Below are positions 1 to 8,485 of a stretch of 64,000 nt of DNA, piece by piece. A program made the translations under genes and the position numbers. Under the pieces are notes generated by a model that worked only from the letters and a program-made list of their open reading frames with translations, did not search any database and was not told where the DNA came from. The first letter of the stretch is position 1. Each line of letters begins with the position of its first letter. The stretch comes from Aquamicrobium sp. LC103 (lineage in GTDB: Bacteria; Pseudomonadota; Alphaproteobacteria; Rhizobiales; Rhizobiaceae), in the NCBI RefSeq assembly GCF_001014615.2, contig NZ_LBCQ02000001.1:558001-622000 (forward strand), in the 5' to 3' direction.

Positions 1-1
1 T

Positions 2-322
2 CTTTGGAGGACATTGCCGGTCGGAGCGCTCGCGCTTGCCGCGATCCTCTGCGTGGCGCTGTTGGCGGCGATCCTTGCCTTCACCACTTTCGGCGCGCGG
101 CGCCTCGGCTTTTCGAGGGGCGACGAGATCGCGGCGGTGTTCTGCGGCTCCAAGAAAAGCCTGGCCTCCGGCCTGCCCCTAGCGCAGGTGCTTTTCGCCG
201 GCGCTCCCGGCTTCGGCATGATCGTGCTTCCGATCATGCTCTACAACCAGATCCAGATCATCGTCGGCGCGATGCTGGCGCGGCGCTACGCGAATGCCGG
301 GCCCGAAACGGCCGAGGCGTGA
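2..322 (+). CDS. Bile acid:sodium symporter family protein, C-terminal part (cut by window start)
   Basis: Only the last ~106 codons are present; the reading frame is open to the first base of the window. The fragment has a hydrophobic helix (ALALAAILCVALLAAILAF), a short loop, the segment FCGSKKSLASGLPLAQVLF, and a final helix before a charged tail. The CGSKKSLA(S/T)G segment is characteristic of YfeH-like members of the bile acid:Na+ symporter (BASS/SBF) family, inner-membrane carriers of roughly 320-340 residues. The substrate cannot be told from this piece. The gene ends 25 bases from the stop of the convergent regulator gene. Confidence 0.75.
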   Translation, partial: LWRTLPVGALALAAILCVALLAAILAFTTFGARRLGFSRGDEIAAVFCGSKKSLASGLPLAQVLFAGAPGFGMIVLPIMLYNQIQIIVGAMLARRYANAGPETAEA

Positions 323-347
323 GTTTACGTCGATGCTTCCGGCGCGC

Positions 348-1022
348 TCAACTCGCCGGCTGTTCCGCACGCTCGCGGATCGAGTAGGTGCAGCGCCGGC
401 CGCCCGAAAGCAGGTGCTCCTCGCGCGCGATGGCGACATCCGGCCCCAGCACGGACTGGAACACCTCCATCTCTGCCCGGCAGAAGCCGCGGCAGGCGGC
501 GGCTGCGGCGCAGATCGGGCAATGGTTCTCGATGAGCGTCAGCGAGCCGTCCTCCTCCTCCCTCCATTCGGCCATGTAGCCTTCGCCGCTGCGGATGGCG
601 GCGAGAAGGGCGACCTTTTGCTTGAGATCGGAGCAGCGTTCCAGCGCCTGGGCGTAGCCGCGTCTGGTCAGTTCCTCCCGCTTGGAGATCATCCTTTCAA
701 GGGCTTGTTCCCCGAGCTCGGCACGGACGATCCCGAGCAGTTGGACGGTCAGGTCGGCATGCGTGTCGGGAAAGCGCGCCTGCGCCTTCGCGGTCAGGCT
801 CCAGTTCTGCCTCGGGCGGCCCACGCCCCTTATCTCCGGCGCGGCTTCCACCAGGCCGTCCTCGGCGAGCCGCGTGAGCTGCTGGCGCGCCGCCTCGCCG
901 GTTATCTTCAGAAGCTCGCCCAGCCGCGCGCTCGACAGCGCGCCATGCATCTTCAGCGCCATGAGAATGCGTTCGGATGGGCCGCGCGGGCCCCAGCTAT
1001 TTTCCAAGTTTCGACTTGACAT
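348..1022 (-). CDS. SufR-like helix-turn-helix transcriptional regulator with cysteine cluster
   Basis: A 224-residue DNA-binding protein. The N-terminal ~80 residues form a winged helix (RILMALKMHGALSSARLGEL, then a GRPRQNWSLT wing) of the DeoR/ArsR-like type. The C-terminal half carries ENHCPICAAAAACRGFC followed by a later Cys in GRRC. This matches the cysteine-rich segment of SufR-type regulators, which bind an iron-sulfur cluster and control Fe-S assembly genes. No suf operon is visible in the window, so its targets are unknown. I chose the ATG at 1022; the longer frame would need a TTG at 1043. It is divergent from sodB, with about 95 bases between the starts, so control of sodB is possible but inferred. 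Confidence 0.8.
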   Translation of the reverse strand: MSSRNLENSWGPRGPSERILMALKMHGALSSARLGELLKITGEAARQQLTRLAEDGLVEAAPEIRGVGRPRQNWSLTAKAQARFPDTHADLTVQLLGIVRAELGEQALERMISKREELTRRGYAQALERCSDLKQKVALLAAIRSGEGYMAEWREEEDGSLTLIENHCPICAAAAACRGFCRAEMEVFQSVLGPDVAIAREEHLLSGGRRCTYSIRERAEQPAS

Positions 1023-1117
1023 ATTCTCGGCGCCGGTTTTCAAAGTGGATGCTTGTTTAAATAGCCGCAGCGCCGCGCCATCGCAAGCGCGCAGGCTTCA
1101 GCAAAGGAGATTGAGAA

Positions 1118-1726
1118 ATGGCTTTCGAGCTTCCGGCACTTCCCTACGGATACGACGATCTGGGCGAGGGCGGCATGAGCCGCGAAACGCTCGAGTTCCA
1201 TCACGACAAGCATCACCAGGCCTATGTGACGGCGCTGAACGGCTTCGTCGAGAAGGACGACGCGCTCAAGGGCAAGTCGCTCGAGGAGATCATCGCTCAT
1301 GCCAGCGGCCGGCCGGAACTGGCGCCGGTCTTCAACAATGCCGGACAGCACTGGAACCACATCCATTTCTGGCAGGCATTGAGCCCAAGGGGCGGGCGCC
1401 TGCCGGGCAAGCTCGAAGAGAAGATCGTTTCCGATTTCGGCAGCGTTGCGGCCTTCAAGGACGCCTTCAAGGCGGCGGCCGTCGGGCAGTTCGGATCGGG
1501 CTGGGCCTGGCTGGTCCTCGGCGGCGACGGCAGGCTCGCCGTCACCAAGACGCCGAACGGCTCCAATCCGCTCGCCACGGGCGAGGGCAAGCCGCTGCTC
1601 GGCCTCGATGTATGGGAGCACAGCTACTACATCGACTTCCGCAATCGCAGGCCGGACTATGCCGCGAATTTCCTCGACAAGCTTGCGAATTACGAATTCG
1701 CCGAGGCCAATCTGCTGGCCGCCTGA
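1118..1726 (+). CDS. sodB: Superoxide dismutase, iron type
   Basis: A 202-residue Fe/Mn superoxide dismutase that converts superoxide to hydrogen peroxide and oxygen, probably in the cytoplasm (no signal peptide). The metal ligands are visible: His28 in EFHHDKHHQAY, His81 in WNHIHFW, and Asp164 and His168 in DVWEHSYY. Gln77 in AGQHWNH sits where iron-type enzymes place the active-site Gln, so I favour Fe over Mn. Length is normal for the family. The ATG at 1118 follows AAAGGAGA at a good distance. A 14-bp hairpin lies just downstream. Confidence 0.97.
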   Translation: MAFELPALPYGYDDLGEGGMSRETLEFHHDKHHQAYVTALNGFVEKDDALKGKSLEEIIAHASGRPELAPVFNNAGQHWNHIHFWQALSPRGGRLPGKLEEKIVSDFGSVAAFKDAFKAAAVGQFGSGWAWLVLGGDGRLAVTKTPNGSNPLATGEGKPLLGLDVWEHSYYIDFRNRRPDYAANFLDKLANYEFAEANLLAA

Positions 1727-1750
1727 GCGGTTTAGAAACTAGAACCGTCA

Positions 1751-1784
1751 TCGATCCCGGGCGGATGGTGCCGCCCGGGATCGA
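1751..1784. terminator. Strong hairpin after sodB
   Basis: A perfect 14-bp inverted repeat (arms 1751-1764 and 1771-1784) with a six-base loop begins 25 bases after the sodB stop. It is GC-rich but followed only by TCGAATTT, not a long T run. It probably ends or stabilises the 3' end of the sodB transcript. It ends only nine bases before the earliest start of the next gene, so it could also affect that gene. Confidence 0.6.
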
Positions 1785-1793
1785 TCGAATTTC

Positions 1794-2903
1794 ATGAAGA
1801 GCACGATTTCCATGCGGACCATTTCCTTCAAGGAAACCGAAGCGCTCCTGGAACGAGCGGCCGACCTCATCTCCAGCATCGTGAAGGTGGTCGTTCCCAT
1901 CGCCTCGATCCTGGGGGCGATCGTGCTCGTCGCCTATCTCAACCGTTCGGGGGCCGGGCTTCCTCCGGACGGAGCGAGCGCGCTGTTTCTGCTTTTCCTC
2001 GCGGCCACCTTGACGACCGTATTCGGAATTATGGTTCTGATACTGCTCCTGCCGGGAGCATCGAAGATGATGCTTGCCGGCGAGAACACAAGGAAGCTGT
2101 TCGGCGAACTCTTTGCAGGAAGCCCTCGAAGGCCGGGATGGGTGTGGGCATATACGAAAGCGTATCTGTCGTTCTACCCGCCATTTCTCGCCTTCATGCT
2201 GGTGATGGTCGCATCTACCTTTCTCGTCGATCGCTTTCCCGGCGCCCTCGCGCCGATGCTCGGCCTTGCGATGGTGGGAGCTGTCATTGGGCTAGTGGCC
2301 ATCTATCGGGTGCGAAACCGTTCCCTTGCCGGCTTTGGAGAGTTCCTGCTGGCGTCATCGTTCGCCTCCTTCGTTTCCGTCTTCGCCGTCGTGTTCATCG
2401 CGTCGTTCCTGACCGCGATTCTGTCCGATGCCGTCGCCGGACTGCAGGGGATTCCCATGCCTGCGCTCGTCATCGTCTTCTTCGCCGCGCTTGTCGGCCT
2501 GCATTGGGCGATGAATATCGCCGCGTTCACGCCGCTCCAGCTTTCCGCCGCGAGCGGTGCATTGCTGATCTTCGCGGTGTTGTTCTGGCCGGGCCCGTCC
2601 TATGTGGGCGGCATCGCCCTGCGCGTGCTGGGAAGCGGCGGCCACCTGCCGGTGACGCTCATGGTCAAGTCGACCAAAGCCGATGGCGGAGCGGAGCCGG
2701 TAACCGGCTGCCTGATACTGAATTCGAGTTCCCAGGTCATACTCCGCCCCACCACGGTGAGGGCGGAGTGTCGTCCGCTGCTGCCTTCCCTGGCCTCGGA
2801 AGATCGTCCCGGGCCGTTTGCGGGAGTGGTGAATTACGGCGCGGGCGAGATCGCGACCATCTCGGAGTTCGTGTCCCGATCTTCCGACGGGACGGCCGAA
2901 TAG
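1794..2903 (+). CDS. Unrecognised multi-pass membrane protein with soluble C-terminal tail
   Basis: A 369-residue protein that I do not recognise. Seven long hydrophobic stretches are visible, beginning near residues 27, 63, 128, 152, 183, 225 and 247; an inner-membrane protein with about seven helices is likely. The last ~85 residues are hydrophilic and contain a Cys pair (GCLILNS and RAECRPL), so they may form a small folded domain. No catalytic or transporter signature was seen. An in-frame ATG at 1812 is an alternative start with AAGAG upstream. Codon use resembles neighbouring genes. It stands alone between sodB and the leftward min cluster. Confidence 0.65.
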   Translation: MKSTISMRTISFKETEALLERAADLISSIVKVVVPIASILGAIVLVAYLNRSGAGLPPDGASALFLLFLAATLTTVFGIMVLILLLPGASKMMLAGENTRKLFGELFAGSPRRPGWVWAYTKAYLSFYPPFLAFMLVMVASTFLVDRFPGALAPMLGLAMVGAVIGLVAIYRVRNRSLAGFGEFLLASSFASFVSVFAVVFIASFLTAILSDAVAGLQGIPMPALVIVFFAALVGLHWAMNIAAFTPLQLSAASGALLIFAVLFWPGPSYVGGIALRVLGSGGHLPVTLMVKSTKADGGAEPVTGCLILNSSSQVILRPTTVRAECRPLLPSLASEDRPGPFAGVVNYGAGEIATISEFVSRSSDGTAE

Positions 2904-2954
2904 CGACAGGATCGCGCCAGGACCGCCAGCCGCGCTTGCGCCGCGGCGAGAGCG

Positions 2955-3131
2955 CTAGCCGGCGTGCGAGGCCGAGGCGCTCGATGCGCCGGCCGCCGCC
3001 TCGCAGACCTCCACGTGCTTGGCCAGCGCCTCGTTGGACATCATCGCGCTGATCGTGCGGATGTCGCGGTTCTGGAACTTCGGCATCTGCTGGAGTTCCT
3101 TGAGGCGTTCGAGAAGTGCGACGCGCGTCAT
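2955..3131 (-). CDS. Small unknown protein downstream of minE
   Basis: A 58-residue protein, MTRVALLERLKELQQMPKF at its start, predicted mostly helical with an Ala/Ser-rich tail (AAAGASSASASHAG). I chose the ATG at 3131 because AAGGAGA sits seven bases upstream; the longer frame from 3164 lacks such a site. It lies 58 bases after the minE stop in the same orientation, so it is probably co-transcribed with minCDE. I do not recognise a family. A role in division-site placement is only suggested by position. Confidence 0.6.
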   Translation of the reverse strand: MTRVALLERLKELQQMPKFQNRDIRTISAMMSNEALAKHVEVCEAAAGASSASASHAG

Positions 3132-3189
3132 GCTCGTCTCCTTTCCTTCGGTCGGGCGGCTCAACGTGCCGCGGTTAAGGGCGGCTGCG

Positions 3190-3453
3190 TCAGGCCGCCC
3201 GCACTCCCGCCTTCAGCGGGATCTCGATGTCGACTTCCAGCGTCGAGACCTGCTCGCCGCGGTCCATCTTCACCTTGACCTTGTCGCCGTCGACCTGGAC
3301 GTGCTTGGCGATGACGGCGAGGATTTCCTCGCGCAGTTGCGCCACCAGGTCGGAATGGCCGACGGAAGCCCGTTCATGGGCGAGCAGCACCTGCAGGCGC
3401 TCGCGCGCCGTCGGTGCCGAGCTCTTCTTGCTGAAGAAGTTGAAGATGCTCAT
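3190..3453 (-). CDS. minE: Cell division topological specificity factor MinE
   Basis: An 87-residue protein with the MinE layout: an N-terminal membrane-targeting and anti-MinCD helix ([20 protein letters not shown]) and a C-terminal beta/alpha dimerisation domain ([18 protein letters not shown], then [17 protein letters not shown]). MinE stimulates the MinD ATPase and restricts the MinCD division inhibitor to the poles. Its ATG overlaps the minD stop by four bases (ATGA), indicating translational coupling within minC-minD-minE. Confidence 0.97.
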   Translation of the reverse strand: MSIFNFFSKKSSAPTARERLQVLLAHERASVGHSDLVAQLREEILAVIAKHVQVDGDKVKVKMDRGEQVSTLEVDIEIPLKAGVRAA

Positions 3454-4265
3454 GCCGCCCTCCTTCCGAATATCTTGCTGAACAGTCCGCGCTTCTCGCC
3501 CGGAATGGCCATCGGAACCGCTTCGCCGGCGAGCCGGCGCGCCGCGTCGAGATAGGCGAGCGCCGGCGCGCTGCGGTTGTCGGCAAGCGTGACCGGCGCG
3601 CCGAGATTGGAGGCGCGCAGCACGTCCATGCTCTCGGGGATGATGCCGAGCAGCGGGATCGACAGGATTTCGAGCACGTCGTCGACCTTCAGCATGTCGC
3701 CGCGCTCGGCGCGGGCGGCGTCGTAGCGGGTCAGCAGCAAATGCTTCTCCACCCGGTCGCCGCGCTCGGCCCTGGCGGTCTTGGCGTCGAGAAGGCCGAT
3801 GATGCGGTCCGAATCGCGCACCGAGGAGACTTCCGGATTGGTCACCACCACCGCCACGTCGGCGTGGCGCATGGCGAGCGTCGCGCCGCGCTCGATGCCG
3901 GCCGGGCTGTCGCAGATGATCCAGTCGAAGGACTTCCTCAATTCGTCGATCACCCGCTCGACGCCGTCGGCCGTCAGATTGTCCTTGTCGCGGGTCTGCG
4001 ATGCCGGCAGCAGGTGGAGCGTTTCCAGCCGCTTGTCGCGGATCAGCGCCTGCGTCAGCTTGGCGTCGCCCTGGATGACGTTGATCAGGTCGTAGACGAC
4101 CCGGCGCTCCGCGCCCATGACGAGGTCGAGATTGCGCAGGCCGACGTCGAAGTCGACGACCACCGTCTTCTCGTTGCGCTGCGCCAGCGCCGCGCCGAGC
4201 GCGGCGGTGGAAGTCGTCTTGCCGACGCCTCCCTTGCCCGATGTGACCACGATTACTTTCGCCAT
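3450..4265 (-). CDS. minD: Septum site-determining ATPase MinD
   Basis: A 271-residue ParA/MinD-family ATPase. The deviant Walker A motif GKGGVGKTT is at residues 10-18, the switch region carries [11 protein letters not shown], and the C-terminus ([13 protein letters not shown]) is the amphipathic helix that anchors ATP-bound MinD to the inner membrane. MinD recruits MinC and is displaced by MinE. It is the second gene of the leftward min operon, 31 bases after minC and overlapping minE by four bases. Confidence 0.98.
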   Translation of the reverse strand: MAKVIVVTSGKGGVGKTTSTAALGAALAQRNEKTVVVDFDVGLRNLDLVMGAERRVVYDLINVIQGDAKLTQALIRDKRLETLHLLPASQTRDKDNLTADGVERVIDELRKSFDWIICDSPAGIERGATLAMRHADVAVVVTNPEVSSVRDSDRIIGLLDAKTARAERGDRVEKHLLLTRYDAARAERGDMLKVDDVLEILSIPLLGIIPESMDVLRASNLGAPVTLADNRSAPALAYLDAARRLAGEAVPMAIPGEKRGLFSKIFGRRAA

Positions 4266-4296
4266 TTCGCTCTCCTGTTCTCCCGTCCGCCGCAGC

Positions 4297-5049
4297 TCAG
4301 TTCAGTGTTTCCGCCATGATCGCGTCGCCTTCCAACCAGAACTGGACGGCCTGGCCGCGCAGCTTGCGGTCCATGTCCTCCGCCGTCTTGTAGAGGCCGT
4401 CGATCGCGAGCAGCTCCGCCTCCAGCTTGCGGCAGAAGATGCGCGCCGAGGCGTTGCCGACCGATCCCGCCAGGGCGCGTCCGCGCAGCGTTCCGTAGAC
4501 GTGGATCGAGCCGCCGGCGATGATCTCCGCGCCCGACGCGACCGAGCCGACGACGGTGACGTCGCCTTCGGGAAAGATCACCGATTGCCCGGAACGCACC
4601 GGTTCCTTGATGATGATGGAAGGCATCGAGCGAACCGGCTGCGCTTCGGCGGGCGACGCGGGCTTTGCCGGGCTGCCGTGATCGTCACCGCGCGCATCCA
4701 CTGCCTCTTCGACCGACGGCGCCTCGAAATCGGCCGCCGCGCGTCCGCCGCTCATGGCCGGCGGCAGGCCAGGGCCGAGCAGCGAAGGGCGCGCGCCCTC
4801 GATGCCCATGACCTGCACGTTGCGTTGCGCGAGCGCGCCGATCAGGTCCGTCAATTGCGCTCGGTCGATATTGAGGTTCTCGACGTCGAGGACGATCGGC
4901 CGCCGCAGGAAGAAACCCGCCGAACGTGCCGCCAGATCGTCGAGCCGGGCGAGCCATCCGTCGAAGGGCGGTTCCGGCGACAGCACCAGCGCCAGGAAGG
5001 ATCGGCCCTTGAGTCGGATCGGGCGGGTGTCTGTTAGTTCTTTGGTCAT
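4297..5049 (-). CDS. minC: Septum site-determining protein MinC
   Basis: A 250-residue inhibitor of FtsZ polymerisation. The N-terminal domain (to about residue 105) resembles MinC_N. A Pro/Ala/Glu-rich linker follows. The C-terminal ~100 residues form the MinC beta-helix with DVTVVGSVASGAEIIAGGSI, HVYGTLRGRALAG and GNASARIFCRKLEAELLAI, the part that dimerises and binds MinD. First gene of minCDE. A CtrA-type box lies 42 bases upstream of its ATG. Confidence 0.96.
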   Translation of the reverse strand: MTKELTDTRPIRLKGRSFLALVLSPEPPFDGWLARLDDLAARSAGFFLRRPIVLDVENLNIDRAQLTDLIGALAQRNVQVMGIEGARPSLLGPGLPPAMSGGRAAADFEAPSVEEAVDARGDDHGSPAKPASPAEAQPVRSMPSIIIKEPVRSGQSVIFPEGDVTVVGSVASGAEIIAGGSIHVYGTLRGRALAGSVGNASARIFCRKLEAELLAIDGLYKTAEDMDRKLRGQAVQFWLEGDAIMAETLN

Positions 5050-5090
5050 CTAGGTTAATTTTCCGTTGCTGTGATCTAGGCGGGCGATGG

Positions 5091-5106
5091 TTAACCAATG
5101 GTTAAC
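5091..5106 (-). promoter_or_regulatory. CtrA-type box upstream of minC
   Basis: The sequence TTAACCAATGGTTAAC fits TTAA-N7-TTAAC exactly, and with one more base at 5090 it forms an 8-bp perfect palindrome around a single A. CtrA, the cell-cycle master regulator of alphaproteobacteria, binds TTAA-N7-TTAA(C). The site is 42-57 bases upstream of the minC start, a plausible promoter position. CtrA control of min genes is known in some rhizobia; here it is inferred from the motif alone. Confidence 0.7.
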
Positions 5107-5478
5107 GATCATGCCCGACATGGGGCTGGACGCTGGATTTGATCGGATCGGCCGCATTTATCCGTGGAAAGCCTGCAGCGCATGGTTGCAAGCCCGCGAG
5201 CACCATTTCCGGAAGGTTTAGTCGCGGGCAGGATAACTGAGTCGCGCGGCGCGGCGCAGGCCTTTAAGCGCGAATCGGGGCGCCATCCACATGCCAGGGC
5301 AAAGACTACCGTCGCTGCCGGAAGGCAGAGCCGCATCCGGTAAACACCGCTCCGGTTCGCGCCGCTCGTCGACGACGATGCCGCGGTTTCATGCTGCCTC
5401 GCCACGGCGCGCGACAACCTCGATGCGGCGCCTTTCGGCGGCATCGATCGGTTATGTTCAATTTGCCTGGAAAACACG
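5107..5478. other. Non-coding stretch between the minC promoter and the tRNA-Gly terminator
   Basis: About 370 bases with no convincing gene. Short open frames exist on both strands but have arginine/serine-rich shadow translations and no ribosome binding sites. The minC promoter should lie at its left edge. Nothing else structured was seen. Confidence 0.5.
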
Positions 5479-5502
5479 AAAGCCGCGACGATGCGCGGCT
5501 TT
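5479..5502 (-). terminator. Terminator of tRNA-Gly
   Basis: Perfect 9-bp inverted repeat (arms 5479-5487 and 5494-5502, loop of six). Read on the minus strand it follows the tRNA by 17 bases and is followed by CGTGTTTTCC, giving a short U-rich tail. This suits an intrinsic terminator for the leftward tRNA. Confidence 0.65.
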
Positions 5503-5519
5503 GGACAGTTTTTGAAAAC

Positions 5520-5594
5520 TGGAGCGGGCGAAGGGATTCGAACCCTCGACCCCAACCTTGGCAAGGTTGTGCTCTACCCCTGAGCTACACCCGC
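5520..5594 (-). tRNA. tRNA-Gly (anticodon GCC)
   Basis: On the minus strand a full cloverleaf is visible. The acceptor GCGGGTG pairs with CGCCCGC, the D arm is GCTCAGGGGTAGAGC, the anticodon loop TTGCCAA gives anticodon GCC, the T arm contains GGTTCGAATCC, and the discriminator is T followed by an encoded CCA. Seventy-five bases including CCA. It decodes GGC and GGU. Confidence 0.96.
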
Positions 5595-5797
5595 TCGTGC
5601 GGAACCCGTCCGCAAGCCGCGCCTATATGGCCGAACTCAGCTTCGATTGCAACAGGGAAAATAACGGCATTTTTCAACAACGGCGGTAAATCGCCAGGAA
5701 CGAGCTTCGCACGGATGCGGGCCGCGATCGACAGGTTGACGAAGCCGCACTTCGCGTGGAGAAACAACGTGGACCTTTCGAAAAAAAACGCCACGAT

Positions 5798-6295
5798 ATG
5801 CAGCTTTCTCCCGAACAGCTTCTCCAACACCTCGCCGGATTGGGCATCGTCGCGACGACGGTGCGACATCCGCCGCTCTACACCGTCGCCGATTCGCAGG
5901 CATTGCGCGGCGAGATTCCCGGCGCCCACACCAAGAACCTGTTCCTGAAGGACAAGAAGGACGATTTCTTCCTGCTGACGGTCGGGGAAGAGGCGGTGGT
6001 GGACCTGAAGCAGATCCATCATGTCATCGGCGCGTCCGGCCGGGTTTCGTTCGGAAAGCCGGAAAAGCTGCTGGAGCTGCTCGGCGTGCAGCCGGGATCG
6101 GTGACCGCCTTCGGTATCGTCAACGACGTGAATTGCAGGGTGAAGCTTATTCTCGACGAGACGCTGATGGAGAACGAGGTGATCAACGCGCATCCGCTGA
6201 CCAACGAGGCGACGACGTCGATTGACCGCGACGACCTCGTCCGCTTCATCGAATCGACCGGCCACCAGGCGCATGTCTTGAAACTGACCGCCTGA
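5798..6295 (+). CDS. YbaK/ProX-type aminoacyl-tRNA deacylase (prolyl-tRNA synthetase-associated domain)
   Basis: A 165-residue protein of the YbaK/EbsC (INS-like) editing domain. Recognisable segments are PPLYTVADSQALRGEIPGAHTKNLFLKDKK, LLTVGEEAVVDLK and the central KPEKLLELLGVQPGSVTAFGIVND, typical of the free-standing ProX/PrdX group that hydrolyses mischarged Ala-tRNA(Pro) or related tRNAs. It is cytoplasmic. The ATG at 5798 is conservative; a GTG at 5756 would add 14 residues, and neither has a clear ribosome site. It may share a transcript with the thioredoxin-like gene 75 bases downstream. Confidence 0.85.
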   Translation: MQLSPEQLLQHLAGLGIVATTVRHPPLYTVADSQALRGEIPGAHTKNLFLKDKKDDFFLLTVGEEAVVDLKQIHHVIGASGRVSFGKPEKLLELLGVQPGSVTAFGIVNDVNCRVKLILDETLMENEVINAHPLTNEATTSIDRDDLVRFIESTGHQAHVLKLTA

Positions 6296-6370
6296 AAGCC
6301 ACATTGTAGCAATCGGGCTCGCATTCGCCACGCGGGCGGCGCCGGCCCCCAGCCGATCTGAAGGGAAATC

Positions 6371-7333
6371 ATGAGCGCTCAAGACAATCCGTATGCCGAT
6401 GGCTACGCAATGCAATATTCGCAGGACGGAACCGGCGGGCAGGACGGTCCGGAGGGCGCGGATGTCGTCAAGGACACGACGACCGCCTCCTTCGCCGCCG
6501 ACGTGATACAGGAATCGCGGCGCCAGCCGGTTCTCGTCGATTTCTGGGCGCCGTGGTGCGGACCCTGCAAGCAGCTCGCGCCCGCGCTCGAGAAGGTCGT
6601 GCAGGAGGCGCGGGGCCGCGTGAAGCTCGTCAAGATGAACATCGACGAGCATCCCTCGATCGCGGGGCAGCTCGGCATCCAGTCGATCCCCGCCGTCATC
6701 GCCTTCCGCGACGGGCAGCCGGTGGACGGTTTCATGGGCGCCATTCCGGAAAGCAAGATCCGCGAGTTCGTCGACAAGGTGGCGGGGCCGGACAACAGCG
6801 CGCAGGAAGACCTGGCCGAGGCGCTCGCCGCCGCCGAGGAGGCGCGCCAGGCCGGCGACCTCGCGACCGCGACGCAGATATTCGCCGCGATACTGCAGCA
6901 GGCGCCCGACAACGTCGACGCCATCGCCGGGCTCGCCGACACGCTTTTCGAGGCGGGCAACGTCGATGATGCCGCCGAGGTCCTGGAGCGCGCGCCCGCG
7001 GACAAGGCCGACGCGCCGGCGATTGCCGCCGTGCGCGCGAAAATGGCGCTGGCGGAGCAGGCTTCCGCGCTGGGTGACGCTGCCGAGCTCGAGCAGCGGC
7101 TGGCGGCCGACCCCAAGGACCACCAGGCGCGCTTCGACCTGGCGCTGATCCAGAACGCCAAGGGGCAGCGCGACGAGGCCGCCGACAATCTGCTGGCCAT
7201 CATGAAGGCCGACCGCACCTGGCAGGACGACGGCGCGCGCCAGCAATTGCTGAAATTCTTCGACGCCTGGGGCATGATGGACGAGGCGACGCTGGCGGCA
7301 CGGCGCAAGCTCTCCTCGCTGCTGTTCTCCTGA
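6371..7333 (+). CDS. Thioredoxin-domain co-chaperone, YbbN/CnoX family
   Basis: A 320-residue protein. Residues ~35-140 form a thioredoxin fold with the active site FWAPWCGPCKQL. The remainder is helical and repeat-rich (TPR-like, e.g. LAEALAAAEEARQAGDLATA and LAPDNVDAIAGLAD-like repeats). This is the layout of YbbN/CnoX, a chaperedoxin that hands oxidised clients to GroEL or DnaK. Unlike E. coli CnoX, this one retains both Cys of CGPC and may be redox active. It begins a run of rightward genes with the Lon-domain and Trm112-like genes. Confidence 0.9.
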   Translation: MSAQDNPYADGYAMQYSQDGTGGQDGPEGADVVKDTTTASFAADVIQESRRQPVLVDFWAPWCGPCKQLAPALEKVVQEARGRVKLVKMNIDEHPSIAGQLGIQSIPAVIAFRDGQPVDGFMGAIPESKIREFVDKVAGPDNSAQEDLAEALAAAEEARQAGDLATATQIFAAILQQAPDNVDAIAGLADTLFEAGNVDDAAEVLERAPADKADAPAIAAVRAKMALAEQASALGDAAELEQRLAADPKDHQARFDLALIQNAKGQRDEAADNLLAIMKADRTWQDDGARQQLLKFFDAWGMMDEATLAARRKLSSLLFS

Positions 7334-7395
7334 CGGAGAGGCGGCGCGGCTTTCGCCAGACACGAGGATTCGCAACCCGCAGCGGGAGGATGCAA

Positions 7396-8067
7396 GTGCA
7401 GGCTGGAAATGCGCGGTACCGGACGGCGAGCGATCTGCCGGAAGTCCTGCCGGTTTTTCCGCTGACGGCCGCGCTGCTCCTGCCCGGCGGGCGCATCCCG
7501 CTGAACATCTTCGAGCCGCGCTATCTCGAAATGGTCGATCATGCGCTCGCGCATGACCGGCTGATCGGCATGGTGCAGCCGCGGCTGGACGGCGCAACGC
7601 GGCCGGACGGCGAACCCGAAATATGCGATGTCGGCTGCATCGGCCGGCTCACCTCCTTCGCCGAAACCGGCGACGGGCGCTATCTGATCTCGCTGCAGGG
7701 CGTCTGCCGTTTCCGCGTGGTTTCGGAAAAGACGGTGAAATCGCCGTTCAGGCAATGCGGCGTCAATTGCTTCGCCGCCGATCTCGACGAGGACGCGGGG
7801 GCCGCCGATGTCGACCGCTCGGCGCTGCTGAAGGCGTTTCGCGCCTATCTCAAGGCCAATGATCTCGACGCCGACTGGGACAGCATCAGCCGCGCCGAGA
7901 ACGCGACGCTGGTCAACGCGCTTTCGATGATGGCGCCCTACGGCGCGGCCGAGAAGCAGGCGCTGCTGGAAGCGCCCGACCTGAAGACGCGCGCCGAAAC
8001 CCTGATCGCGATCACCGAAATGGCGCTGGCGCGCGCCGACGACGATTTCGGCACCAGCCTGCAATGA
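7396..8067 (+). CDS. Lon N-terminal substrate-binding domain protein
   Basis: About 223 residues made of a single LON substrate-binding domain ([33 protein letters not shown], then [25 protein letters not shown]), without the ATPase or protease parts of Lon. Such stand-alone proteins are common in alphaproteobacteria; their role is poorly defined. GGGAGG at 7384-7389 is well spaced for the GTG at 7396, whereas it abuts the ATG at 7390, so I prefer 7396. The stop overlaps the long form of the next frame by four bases. Confidence 0.88.
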   Translation: MQAGNARYRTASDLPEVLPVFPLTAALLLPGGRIPLNIFEPRYLEMVDHALAHDRLIGMVQPRLDGATRPDGEPEICDVGCIGRLTSFAETGDGRYLISLQGVCRFRVVSEKTVKSPFRQCGVNCFAADLDEDAGAADVDRSALLKAFRAYLKANDLDADWDSISRAENATLVNALSMMAPYGAAEKQALLEAPDLKTRAETLIAITEMALARADDDFGTSLQ

Positions 8068-8102
8068 GCGGCCCGGACGAACCTGCCGGAAAGGAGGACG
8101 CG

Positions 8103-8309
8103 ATGGGCGAGACGGAGCGGCATTTCGGCATCGACCCGAAGCTTCTGGAGATGCTTGCCTGTCCGCTGACGAAGGGACCGCTGCGATGGAGGGCGGAGCG
8201 GAGCGAGCTGGTCTCGCGCTCGGCAAGGCTCGCCTATCCGGTCCGCGACGGCATTCCGATCATGCTGCCTTCGGAAGCGCGCCGGCTGACGGACGACGAG
8301 GAGAATTGA
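8103..8309 (+). CDS. Trm112-like (UPF0434) small protein
   Basis: A 68-residue protein with the Trm112 fold signature [34 protein letters not shown] and an acidic tail. The eukaryotic homologue Trm112 activates methyltransferases; bacterial members are unassigned. The usual second and later zinc Cys are not all present, only Cys in LACP. The frame is open from 8064, where ATGA overlaps the previous stop, but a strong AAGGAGG six bases before the ATG at 8103 indicates that start. Confidence 0.85.
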   Translation: MGETERHFGIDPKLLEMLACPLTKGPLRWRAERSELVSRSARLAYPVRDGIPIMLPSEARRLTDDEEN

Positions 8310-8485
8310 GGATCGGCCCGCGTCGAGGCTGAAGCGCCGTATCCGGATCTGCTGCTTGGCGTGTCACGTGTCAGCATTGGGCGCGCCCTATTTCTTGTCC
8401 AAGATCCTGCCCGGCATGCATGGGGACGCTTCAGAGAAACTGGATGCGGCGCCGGAGTGAAAGCGCAGCGCGATTGTGACGGCAA

